A stretch of 30,216 nucleotides of DNA from CAYQNU01 sp964419055 (lineage in GTDB: Bacteria; Bacteroidota; Bacteroidia; Flavobacteriales_D; Parvicellaceae), in NCBI GenBank assembly GCA_964419055.1, contig CAYQNU010000031.1:1-30216 (forward strand), in the 5' to 3' direction. Positions 16,838-24,439 of this stretch are shown here, piece after piece. Under the pieces are notes generated by a model that searched no databases, was not told where the DNA came from, and saw only the letters and a list, made by a program, of their open reading frames with translations. Every line of letters starts with the position of its first letter. Position 1 is the first letter of the stretch. Made by a program: the position numbers and the translations under genes.

Positions 16838-17020
16838 AGGTTTTCTGCCAACATTTTCAAAATTTTCGATGGACGGGCTTTTAAGTACAAAATTTAATTA
16901 AAGGAACATGATTAAATTGTCAATGCTAAAAGAAAGCTGTAGCCAATAATTAAAAAAAAACAAATCCTACTCGGAAATTGTTCCAAATACAATTTAGATT
17001 CGTTCATATTTATTTGCGAT

Positions 17021-17764
17021 TTAGGCTGCTAAAAACCCCGTTTTAAGCAGCGCTTCAATTTGCTCGATTTTTTTTGAAATTTTTTCATCCTCTTTTAATT
17101 TCATCTCATATTCTTCAACTCCGTCTAATGGTAATTTCAAATAGTACAGAAATATAATTTTAATTCGTTTGTCAAAGAATATTACTTCTTGCAACGTTAA
17201 TCGACTTGAATTTCTACAAGTCGAAACATAATTGTTAATTTCTTCTAAAATTGTCATAAGACGAATGTGAAAATCAGTCAAGTTTCTAATAGATTCCTTA
17301 TAGGTACCACAATCTTTTACATAATCTTCTATTGCTTTAATCGCAATTCCATGTCGTCCGTTTTGCAAAGCGGTTTTATTTACTGACCTGTATTCCAATT
17401 TATTTAAACTTTCTTTAATTTCGTTATAGAAAAGCAATAAAAGCTCTTTGTCAACTTTAGCCCGTTCTTTTTCTTTTTCTTGATTAATTAAATTTATTTG
17501 AATTTCATTAGCAAGTATTTGCTGCTGAAAAGAAAGATAAACAAGAATTGCAGCAATTAAATTAACTACAGGACCTGTTATACCGCCAATAGTATCTCCA
17601 ATTTGGCCTGTTTGTGTAAAATCAAAAATTGACCAAAACGAATGTCTGGTTAAAGCAATTGGGATAATGAAAAGTAAAAAAAGTCCAAAAATTAGTGTAA
17701 TTCTTGCACTTCTTCTGTGTTTAAGAATTTTCAATTGTTTATTTTCGTTATCGTTATTTGTCAT
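17021..17764 (-). CDS. Two-helix membrane protein resembling putative AbiC-type abortive infection proteins
   Basis: 247 aa. Two transmembrane helices near the N-terminus (about residues 23-41 and 66-82) enclose a short loop SFWSIFDFTQTGQIGDTIGGITGP; the second helix is followed by YLSFQQQILANEIQINL, and the rest is a Lys/Glu-rich cytoplasmic helical domain with probable coiled coil (about 90-120). The GQIGDTIGG...P signature before helix 2 is shared with the 'putative phage abortive infection protein' family. Many members are annotated only as hypothetical, and no mechanism is established. Being in one block with HepT/MntA supports a defence role by association. Confidence 0.6.
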   Translation of the reverse strand: MTNNDNENKQLKILKHRRSARITLIFGLFLLFIIPIALTRHSFWSIFDFTQTGQIGDTIGGITGPVVNLIAAILVYLSFQQQILANEIQINLINQEKEKERAKVDKELLLLFYNEIKESLNKLEYRSVNKTALQNGRHGIAIKAIEDYVKDCGTYKESIRNLTDFHIRLMTILEEINNYVSTCRNSSRLTLQEVIFFDKRIKIIFLYYLKLPLDGVEEYEMKLKEDEKISKKIEQIEALLKTGFLAA

Positions 17765-17830
17765 AATCTAAAAAATGCAAACGGCACTGACCATAAAGGC
17801 TGACGCTTGGCGAAGTTTTGTTTCGGTTTA
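17765..17830 (-). repeat. Cassette-like upstream junction of the AbiC-like gene
   Basis: Minus strand contains CGTCAGCCTTTATGGTCAG and GTGCCGTTTGCA just before the ATG, GC-rich against an AT-rich background, like the other gene boundaries in this block (for example GCCCGTCCATCG and GTTGGCAGAAAACC at 16838-16882). No repeat match between the three boundaries is exact within the window. Confidence 0.3.
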
Positions 17831-17999
17831 TTTATTTTTCACCAAATATACTAAAATAAATTACCCAATTTAAAAAGAGGCAATAATTTCAAGTTTAAAA
17901 TTCCTTTTAATAATCTCCTAATTAATACCTACACTTTTTTCTTAAAGCTTCATCCAAAAACTACTGATAAAAAACCCCTTTTCAGTACCAAATAATCCT

Positions 18000-18007
18000 T
18001 ATATTTG
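18000..18007 (+). promoter_or_regulatory. -7 promoter box of icmF
   Basis: TATATTTG, full match to TAnnTTTG, 25 bases before the ATG at 18033. No B12 riboswitch is visible in the 268-bp upstream region. Confidence 0.45.
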
Positions 18008-18032
18008 CCCTCCGAAAAAAAACTTATACAGT

Positions 18033-21000
18033 ATGTCCAATCAATTTGATCAAACGCCTTATATCCCTAAAAACAAAATACGAATCGTAACCGCTGCTTC
18101 GCTTTTTGATGGCCATGATGCTGCTATCAACATCATGCGAAGAATCATTCAAAGTACAGGTTGCGAAGTAATTCACTTGGGTCATGATAGAAGTGTGGAT
18201 GAGGTGGTTAATTGTGCCATTCAAGAAGATGCGCAAGCTATTGCCATGACTTCTTATCAAGGTGGACATACCGAATATTTAAAATACATGTATGACCTTC
18301 TGAAAGAACGAGGCGCAGGTCATATCAAAATATTTGCCGGTGGTGGTGGAACAATTCTACCTTCCGAAATTGAAGAATTACAAGGGTACGGAATTACACG
18401 TATTTATCACCCTGATGATGGTCGTGCTATGGGTTTGCAAGGTATGATTAACGATTTAGTTAAACAATGTGATTTTCAAGTTGGCGATAAATTGAATGGT
18501 GAAATCGATCATCTAAAAGAAAAATACATTCCTGCTATTGCACGTTTAATCAGTGCTGCTGAAAATTTCCCTGAAGAAAGTAAAGCGGTGTTGGCTCAAG
18601 TAAAAGCACAAGCAGATGCTACAAAAATTCCTGTTTTGGGAATCACAGGAACGGGTGGAGCCGGTAAATCTTCATTGGTAGATGAATTGGTAAGACGATT
18701 TTTAATTGATTTCCCCAATAAAACCATCGCTATTGTATCGGTTGACCCTTCAAAACGTAAAACGGGCGGTGCTTTGCTGGGTGATAGAATCAGAATGAAT
18801 GCCATCAATAATCCTCGTGTGTATATGCGTTCGTTGGCTACGCGTCAAAGTAATTTGGCGTTGAGTAAATACGTTGCCGAAGCCATCGAAATATTAAAAG
18901 CCGCTCAGTATGATTTAATCATTATTGAAACTTCAGGTATTGGTCAATCCGATACCGAAATTATGGATCACAGCGATGTTTCATTGTATGTAATGACACC
19001 TGAATTTGGCGCTGCTACCCAATTAGAAAAAATCGACATGCTCGATTTTGCCGATATTGTGGCGCTTAATAAATTTGACAAACGTGGTGCATTAGATGCC
19101 ATTCGTGATGTAAAAAAGCAATACCGTAGAAACCATAATTTATGGGAAATTAAAGATGAAGAAATTCCTGTTTTTGGAACCATTGCATCACAATTCAATG
19201 ACCCAGGCATGAATACGCTTTACAAAGCGATTATGGATAAATTGGTGGAAAAAACTAATGCTACCTTGCAGTCAAATTTTGTGGTTACGGATGAAATGTC
19301 TGAGAAAATATTTGTTATTCCGCCTGCTCGTACACGTTATTTATCAGAGATTTCAGAAAATAACCGTTCTTACGATAAATGGGTAAACGAACAAGTAGAA
19401 GTAGCTGAGAAATTATACGGCCTGAAAACGTCTATCGAATCCATCAAAGGAATTACCGTTGCCGATAAAGATAATTTAATCAAAGGTTTGGAAAGTTCGT
19501 ATGAGCAAATTAAGCTCAACTTGGATCCGAAAAATATGCAATTGATTGAAGGATGGGAGGCTAAAGTAAAAAAATACAAAGATCCCGTTTACACGTTTAA
19601 AGTACGAGATAAGGAATTATCTATTCAAACACATTCAGAGTCACTTTCACATTTACAAATACCTAAAGTTTCTTTGCCAAAATACAAAGGCTGGGGTGAT
19701 GTGTTGCGATGGTCATTGCAAGAAAATGTACCGGGAGAATTTCCTTATACAGCCGGATTGTTCCCTTTCAAACGTGAAGGTGAAGATCCTACTAGAATGT
19801 TTGCCGGTGAAGGAGGTCCAGAACGAACCAACAGACGTTTTCACTACGTTAGTTTAGGAATGCCTGCCAAACGATTATCAACGGCTTTCGATTCGGTTAC
19901 CTTATACGGTAACGACCCTGATTTACGTCCCGATATTTATGGTAAAATTGGTAACTCAGGTGTTTCAATTTGCTGTTTGGATGATGCTAAAAAATTATAC
20001 TCAGGATTTGATTTATCGCATCCATTGACTTCGGTTTCGATGACAATCAATGGACCTGCACCTATGTTGTTAGGGTTCTTTATGAATGCGGCTATCGATC
20101 AAAACTGCGAAAAATATATTAAAGCCAACGGATTAGAAAAAGAAGTTGAAGCAAAAATTGTAGCAATATACAAATCTAAAGGTTCTACCCGACCATCTTA
20201 TCAAGGTGCATTACCAGAAGGAAATGACGGGTTAGGTTTGATGCTGTTGGGGGTTACGGGTGATCAAGTTTTGCCCAGAGAAGTGTATGAGAAAATAAAA
20301 ATTGAAACATTAGCCCAAGTAAGAGGAACCGTTCAAGCGGATATCTTGAAAGAAGATCAAGCACAAAATACGTGTATTTTTTCAACTGAATTTGCGTTGC
20401 GTTTGATGGGTGATGTGCAAGAATATTTTATCAATAATAATGTGCGTAATTTTTATTCCGTTTCCATTTCTGGATATCACATTTCGGAGGCGGGAGCTAA
20501 CCCTATTACACAATTAGCTTTGACCCTTTCCAACGGATTTACCTATGTAGAATACTACTTGAGTAGAGGAATGGACATCAATGATTTTGGTCCCAATTTA
20601 TCGTTCTTTTTCTCTAATGGAATCGATCCAGAATATGCGGTAATTGGAAGAGTTGCTCGAAGAATTTGGGCAAAAGCTTTAGCAAAAAAATACGGAGCCA
20701 ATGCCCGTGCGCAAATGCTTAAATATCATATTCAGACATCAGGACGTTCTCTACACGCTCAAGAAATTGATTTTAATGATATTCGCACCACTTTGCAAGC
20801 GTTATATGCTATTTATGACAACTGTAATTCATTACACACCAACGCGTATGATGAAGCCATTACTACTCCAACGGAGGAATCAGTAAGACGTGCAATGGCT
20901 ATTCAATTAATCATCAATAAAGAATTAGGATTGGCTAAAAACGAGAATCCTATTCAAGGTTCGTTCATTATTGAAGAATTGACCGATTTAGTGGAGGAAG

Positions 21001-21422
21001 CTGTATTAGCAGAATTTGATCGAATTACCGAAAGAGGCGGTGTGTTGGGTGCTATGGAAACCATGTATCAACGCAGTAAAATTCAAGAAGAATCGTTGTA
21101 TTACGAAACGTTAAAGCATACGGGTGAATTTCCAATTATTGGAGTAAACACCTTTTTGAGTTCTAAAGGTTCGCCTACCATGTTGCCCAAAGAAGTAATT
21201 AGAGCAACTGAAGAGGAAAAACAATATCAAATTGAAATGTTGAAGCAATTGCATAATGGAAATGCTGATAAAGTGAATGAAATTTTGAAAACGGTTCAAG
21301 CTACTGCCATTCAAAACAAAAACATTTTTGAGCAATTGATGGAAGCCACTAAATTTTGCTCGTTGGGTCAAATCACCGATGCTTTGTTTGAAGTGGGTGG
21401 CCAGTATAGAAGGAATATGTAG
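18033..21422 (+). CDS. icmF: Fused isobutyryl-CoA mutase/GTPase IcmF (coenzyme B12-dependent)
   Basis: 1129 aa, near the usual length of IcmF. Domain order is diagnostic: a B12-binding domain first (DGHD at 26-29, His28 the cobalt ligand; residues about 15-145), then a MeaB-type G-protein chaperone (P-loop GTGGAGKSS 206-214, ETSGIGQSD 299-307, NKFD 346-349), then the acyl-CoA mutase TIM barrel (about 550-1129, with PYTAGLFPFKREGEDPTRMF at 571-590). IcmF interconverts isobutyryl-CoA and butyryl-CoA with adenosylcobalamin; some members also handle isovaleryl/pivalyl-CoA. The G domain loads and repairs the cofactor. The split methylmalonyl-CoA mutase has its B12 domain at the C-terminus, which excludes that identity. 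It is monocistronic by spacing and links to branched-chain fatty acid and valine metabolism. Confidence 0.95.
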   Translation: MSNQFDQTPYIPKNKIRIVTAASLFDGHDAAINIMRRIIQSTGCEVIHLGHDRSVDEVVNCAIQEDAQAIAMTSYQGGHTEYLKYMYDLLKERGAGHIKIFAGGGGTILPSEIEELQGYGITRIYHPDDGRAMGLQGMINDLVKQCDFQVGDKLNGEIDHLKEKYIPAIARLISAAENFPEESKAVLAQVKAQADATKIPVLGITGTGGAGKSSLVDELVRRFLIDFPNKTIAIVSVDPSKRKTGGALLGDRIRMNAINNPRVYMRSLATRQSNLALSKYVAEAIEILKAAQYDLIIIETSGIGQSDTEIMDHSDVSLYVMTPEFGAATQLEKIDMLDFADIVALNKFDKRGALDAIRDVKKQYRRNHNLWEIKDEEIPVFGTIASQFNDPGMNTLYKAIMDKLVEKTNATLQSNFVVTDEMSEKIFVIPPARTRYLSEISENNRSYDKWVNEQVEVAEKLYGLKTSIESIKGITVADKDNLIKGLESSYEQIKLNLDPKNMQLIEGWEAKVKKYKDPVYTFKVRDKELSIQTHSESLSHLQIPKVSLPKYKGWGDVLRWSLQENVPGEFPYTAGLFPFKREGEDPTRMFAGEGGPERTNRRFHYVSLGMPAKRLSTAFDSVTLYGNDPDLRPDIYGKIGNSGVSICCLDDAKKLYSGFDLSHPLTSVSMTINGPAPMLLGFFMNAAIDQNCEKYIKANGLEKEVEAKIVAIYKSKGSTRPSYQGALPEGNDGLGLMLLGVTGDQVLPREVYEKIKIETLAQVRGTVQADILKEDQAQNTCIFSTEFALRLMGDVQEYFINNNVRNFYSVSISGYHISEAGANPITQLALTLSNGFTYVEYYLSRGMDINDFGPNLSFFFSNGIDPEYAVIGRVARRIWAKALAKKYGANARAQMLKYHIQTSGRSLHAQEIDFNDIRTTLQALYAIYDNCNSLHTNAYDEAITTPTEESVRRAMAIQLIINKELGLAKNENPIQGSFIIEELTDLVEEAVLAEFDRITERGGVLGAMETMYQRSKIQEESLYYETLKHTGEFPIIGVNTFLSSKGSPTMLPKEVIRATEEEKQYQIEMLKQLHNGNADKVNEILKTVQATAIQNKNIFEQLMEATKFCSLGQITDALFEVGGQYRRNM

Positions 21423-21477
21423 GCTGGTAGGCTGTTAGGTTGTTCGGTTATTTAGTTTTTCAGTTAATCAGTTGTTT
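21422..21477. repeat. Degenerate octamer tandem repeat after icmF
   Basis: Seven consecutive 8-bp units starting at the last base of the icmF stop: GGCTGGTA, GGCTGTTA, GGTTGTTC, GGTTATTT, AGTTTTTC, AGTTAATC, AGTTGTTT. The consensus is RGYTRWTH in phase. A degraded microsatellite-like tract; no function seen. Confidence 0.5.
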
Positions 21478-21656
21478 AGTCAAGACGAAGCAGTGCTTGT
21501 ATTGATGGAGACCTTATGTCTACATTATACAGTTGTCAAACCTATGGATTCTTATATTAATCCTAAAACAATCAATTAAAGTCATTCAAAATCATTCAAT
21601 TTAAGAATGAAATTTAAAAAAATCCAAAGATTTAGAGGTTGATACAACCAATTGTT

Positions 21657-21664
21657 TAATTTTG
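21657..21664 (+). promoter_or_regulatory. -7 promoter box of the binding-protein/MoxR unit
   Basis: TAATTTTG, full match to TAnnTTTG, 21 bases before the TTG start at 21686; its place supports that start. Confidence 0.4.
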
Positions 21665-21685
21665 TTTTAGATAAACTCAATTAGA

Positions 21686-22540
21686 TTGAAAAAAATAAGA
21701 ATAGGAGGCGTTCCCGAACATTTTAATTTACCTTGGCATTTAGCCATCGAAAATCATCATTTTGAAAAGGAAGGTATCGTAATAGAATGGATTGATTTTC
21801 CGGGTGGGACAGGAGCTATGAATAAAGCTTTGAGAGCGGGTGAAATCGATCTTTGTTTATTGCTCACTGAAGGAATAATTTCTGATATCATCAATGGTAA
21901 TCCTTCAAAAATAATAGCCATGTATGTAAATACGCCACTTATTTGGGGCATTCATACCTATTACAATAATCCCATAGAACGCTATGGCGAAACCTATAAT
22001 AAAAATTATTCCATCAGCAGATACGGTTCGGGAAGCCATTTAATTCCCATTGTAGACGCAACCATGAATAATAAAAAAATCAACAAAAATCAGTTTGTTG
22101 AAATTAAAGATTTAGATGGAGCTATTAATTCGTTGAGAAATGGTGAAACGGATGTTTTTTATTGGGAAAAATACACAACAAAACCATTAGTTGATAATGG
22201 AACTTTTAGACGTATTGGTGAATTTGTAACACCTTGGTCTTGTTTTGCCATTGCAGCCACCGATGCCATTATCGAAAAAGATTCAGAAACGTTAAAAAAG
22301 ATTTTGTCCGTGATTCATTTCAATTGTGAGCAGTTTATGAATAGCCCAATAGCTATTGAATTGGTAAGTAATCGATACAATCAGCAAATTGAGGACGTTG
22401 AACAATGGTTTTATTCAACTGAATGGGCTACAAGTGACACGGTTAGCACCAAAATGTTGAAAAATGTCATGTTTATGCTCAAACAAGCAGGTATAATTGA
22501 AGAATTTGTACCTTTGGAAAATATTCTAAAGAAACTTTAG
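21686..22540 (+). CDS. Cytoplasmic periplasmic-binding-fold protein (Ca3427/NMT1-SsuA-like)
   Basis: 284 aa with a TTG start; an in-frame stop lies at 21668-21670 and no ATG occurs between, and the N-terminal motif KKIRIGGVPEHFNLPWHLAIE begins right after it, as in homologues. The fold is the type 2 periplasmic-binding class: GVPEHFN (about 7-13), PGGTGAMNKALRAGEIDLCLLL (about 39-60) and the second-lobe start YSISRYGSGSH. There is no signal peptide or lipobox, so unlike transporter binding proteins it should stay in the cytoplasm. It resembles the Ca3427-like subfamily, whose ligand is unknown. No ABC permease or ATPase follows; the MoxR gene does, after 34 bp, probably in the same transcript. 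Ligand-sensing or thiamine-precursor-type chemistry are guesses. Confidence 0.7.
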   Translation: MKKIRIGGVPEHFNLPWHLAIENHHFEKEGIVIEWIDFPGGTGAMNKALRAGEIDLCLLLTEGIISDIINGNPSKIIAMYVNTPLIWGIHTYYNNPIERYGETYNKNYSISRYGSGSHLIPIVDATMNNKKINKNQFVEIKDLDGAINSLRNGETDVFYWEKYTTKPLVDNGTFRRIGEFVTPWSCFAIAATDAIIEKDSETLKKILSVIHFNCEQFMNSPIAIELVSNRYNQQIEDVEQWFYSTEWATSDTVSTKMLKNVMFMLKQAGIIEEFVPLENILKKL

Positions 22541-22574
22541 TTTTAGTATTTAATTTATAGACAACTACCAAATT

Positions 22575-23534
22575 ATGTATAATTCAGACGCAGAAGGAAT
22601 AGACGCTTTAGTAGCGAAATATAAAGAACTCAATAAAGAAATTGGGAAAGTCATCGTGGGACAAGAAGAGGTGGTGCGTGACGTTTTAATTTCCATTTTT
22701 AGTAAGGGTCATTGCTTGCTAGTTGGGGTACCCGGATTGGCTAAAACGTTGTTGGTAAATACTATTGCTGACGTTTTGGGATTGAGTTTTAATAGAATTC
22801 AATTTACTCCCGATTTAATGCCATCAGATATCATTGGAAGTGAAATTTTGGATGAATCACGCAATTTTAAATTCATAAAAGGACCGTTGTTTGCCAACAT
22901 CATTTTGGCCGATGAGATAAATCGTACCCCACCCAAAACGCAAGCGGCTCTTTTAGAAGCTATGCAAGAACGGTCAATAACTGCAGCAGGAACAAAATAT
23001 ACATTGGATGCACCTTTTTTCGTTTTGGCTACTCAAAACCCAATTGAACAAGAAGGAACCTATCCTTTACCAGAAGCACAATTGGATCGTTTTATGTTCA
23101 ACGTTTGGGTAGATTATCCCACCTATGAAGAAGAATTGGCTATTGTCAAAGCTACTACTACCGATTCAAAAGTTTCGTTGAATCATATTTTAACACATGA
23201 ACAAATCATCTATTTTCAAAACCTCATTCGAAGAATACCTGTAGCGGATAATGTGGTGGAATATGCCGTAAAATTGAACGGTAGAACTCGACCTAATACG
23301 CCTTCAGCACCAGCCATTATATCAAAGTATGTGTCTTGGGGTGCTGGACCTAGAGCTTCGCAATATTTAATCATTGGTGCAAAATGTCACGCAGCAATAA
23401 ATGGAAAATATTCACCGGATATTGAGGATGTAAAAGCAGTAGCTGAGCCCATTTTAAGACATAGATTGGTGCGCAATTATATGGCTGAAGCAGAAGGGTA
23501 CACGATAGAAAGAATCATTAAGGAGATTTTATAA
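22575..23534 (+). CDS. MoxR-family AAA+ ATPase
   Basis: 319 aa, typical MoxR length. Walker A GVPGLAKT (51-58), Walker B ILADEINR (110-117) followed by TPPKTQAALLEAMQE, sensor 1 ATQNPIEQEGTYPLPEAQLDRF (about 150-171), and the C-terminal lid domain with sensor-2-like RHRLVRNY. MoxR ATPases are chaperones that activate or assemble partner proteins, commonly next to DUF58 and VWA-domain genes; neither is present here. It starts 34 bp after the binding-fold gene, so the two may be one unit. Confidence 0.93.
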   Translation: MYNSDAEGIDALVAKYKELNKEIGKVIVGQEEVVRDVLISIFSKGHCLLVGVPGLAKTLLVNTIADVLGLSFNRIQFTPDLMPSDIIGSEILDESRNFKFIKGPLFANIILADEINRTPPKTQAALLEAMQERSITAAGTKYTLDAPFFVLATQNPIEQEGTYPLPEAQLDRFMFNVWVDYPTYEEELAIVKATTTDSKVSLNHILTHEQIIYFQNLIRRIPVADNVVEYAVKLNGRTRPNTPSAPAIISKYVSWGAGPRASQYLIIGAKCHAAINGKYSPDIEDVKAVAEPILRHRLVRNYMAEAEGYTIERIIKEIL

Positions 23535-23597
23535 GGTATAACTTTTAGTTAGTTTTAAACTCGTTTAGCTAACCATCAAAGGCTATAAAGAAAAAGC

Positions 23598-23633
23598 CGT
23601 GAGACCATGTTTTTTTAAAACGATGATCTCACG
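23598..23633 (-). terminator. Probable intrinsic terminator for the minus-strand gene at 23868
   Basis: CGTGAGACCAT (23598-23608) pairs with ATGATCTCACG (23623-23633), one mismatch, AT-rich loop. On the minus strand the stem is followed by GCTTTTTCTTT, a U-tract, which fits termination of leftward transcripts before they enter moxR antisense. Confidence 0.5.
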
Positions 23634-23648
23634 ACTCAAATATAATTT

Positions 23649-23662
23649 TCTAGCGTCTAGCA
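23649..23662. repeat. Heptad pair TCTAGCG-TCTAGCA
   Basis: Two in-phase copies of TCTAGCR, the same unit as the array at 23821-23862. Directly abuts hairpin A. Confidence 0.5.
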
Positions 23663-23663
23663 T

Positions 23664-23705
23664 TCCCGTAAAAACACAAATTTATAATTTGTTCTTTTTA
23701 CGAGG
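23664..23705. repeat. Palindromic hairpin A
   Basis: CGTAAAAA (23667-23674) pairs with TTTTTACG (23695-23702), and the inner ACAAAT (23676-23681) with ATTTGT (23687-23692). Flanking TCC/GGA extends it with one bulge. A 36-42-nt nearly complete palindrome. Confidence 0.55.
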
Positions 23706-23706
23706 A

Positions 23707-23749
23707 CTCTCGAAGAATTACAGATTTTGAAAAATCTTATTCTTCGGAG
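23707..23749. repeat. Palindromic hairpin B
   Basis: CGAAGAAT (23711-23718) pairs with ATTCTTCG (23739-23746); inner AGATTTT (23722-23728) with AAAATCT (23731-23737); outer CT/AG extend with a bulge. Loop is two bases. Confidence 0.55.
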
Positions 23750-23766
23750 CTAACGTCTAGCATCTT

Positions 23767-23797
23767 ATTGGCGGTTTCGACAGGCTCAACCACCAAT
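23767..23797. repeat. Palindromic hairpin C with TCGACAGGCTC loop
   Basis: ATTGGCGGTT (23767-23776) pairs with AACCACCAAT (23788-23797), one mismatch. The loop TCGACAGGCTC belongs to a phrase widespread in intergenic repeats of Bacteroidota. Confidence 0.5.
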
Positions 23798-23820
23798 TAA
23801 CGAATTCGAAAACACATCAA

Positions 23821-23862
23821 TCTAGCATCTAGCGTCTAGTATCTAGTTTCTAATGTTTAGCA
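23821..23862. repeat. Six-unit heptad tandem array
   Basis: TCTAGCA TCTAGCG TCTAGTA TCTAGTT TCTAATG TTTAGCA, six 7-bp units in phase, degrading to the right. It ends five bases before the stop codon of the minus-strand gene at 23868. Confidence 0.7.
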
Positions 23863-23867
23863 TCTTC

Positions 23868-24287
23868 TTAAAACAACAATAAATAAGATTCTTCAGCATT
23901 CAAATGAGTATTGCTTGGAAAATCTCCGTGAATAATTAACGTATTATCGTGACGTTGACTAATGGCGTTTAATTTTGTTTTGTTTAATAATAAAACAGTA
24001 GAATGACCGTGATGATCTTTTTTGTCTAGTACAACTTGACCATTAAATTCACATTGCCATGCCGTTTCACCCAATTCTTCTGAATAAGCCAAATGTATGG
24101 TTGGTACGGTTCCAAAATGATTTTCATCTAAATTGTGGATTTCAATAACCAATCTCAAATTACCTCCAACAACGTTTAATTGTTCAGTGCTTACACCTAA
24201 CTCTTTAAAGTATATTTTTTTACCTTGAACAGCCTCGTTCATAATTACTTTTACCTCACCTGGGTTTACTTCTACTTGATTGTGCAT
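23868..24287 (-). CDS. Hypothetical protein of 139 aa
   Basis: No signal peptide, no membrane helix; mildly acidic and His-rich in the C-terminal half (KKDHHGHST, SQRHDNT, IIHGD). It alternates short hydrophobic strands (LRLVIEIHNL, TVLLLNKTKL, TLIIHGDFPS), so an all-beta sandwich is likely. Not recognised as a known family. The ATG at 24287 is the only good start and codon use matches the neighbours, so it is probably real. Separated from mnmA by 152 bp and not clearly co-transcribed. Its 3' end abuts the heptad array. Confidence 0.7.
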   Translation of the reverse strand: MHNQVEVNPGEVKVIMNEAVQGKKIYFKELGVSTEQLNVVGGNLRLVIEIHNLDENHFGTVPTIHLAYSEELGETAWQCEFNGQVVLDKKDHHGHSTVLLLNKTKLNAISQRHDNTLIIHGDFPSNTHLNAEESYLLLF

Positions 24288-24439
24288 AATAATGTGTTTG
24301 TTTTTAGTTGTGTTTTATTTTACACTACAAAGTTGCTTCAATCAAAATCACTTTGGTCTACCAAAAATCAGCAATAAATATGATTTTGGTCAGTTTATGC
24401 AGTAAATCCCACGGATGATAAACTTTTCATGAAAGAGCA

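Larger units (their letters stand above)
23535..23867. other. Intergenic mosaic of hairpins and heptad repeats (no gene)
   Basis: 333 bp between convergent genes. No plausible ORF. In order: a terminator-like hairpin (23598-23633), a TCTAGC heptad pair (23649-23662), hairpin A (23664-23705), hairpin B (23707-23749), a single heptad (23755-23762), hairpin C (23767-23797) and a six-unit heptad array (23821-23862). Confidence 0.7.

Noticed and set aside
17765..18032. Possible cobalamin riboswitch before the B12 enzyme icmF
   Set aside because: No B12-box and no multi-stem structure visible; only the -7 box was found.
18033..21422. Identification as ordinary methylmalonyl-CoA mutase
   Set aside because: The B12 domain is N-terminal and a G-protein domain is fused in the middle, which is the IcmF order.
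23821..23862. CRISPR-like repeat
   Set aside because: Units are 7 bp and contiguous, without spacers; a tandem repeat.
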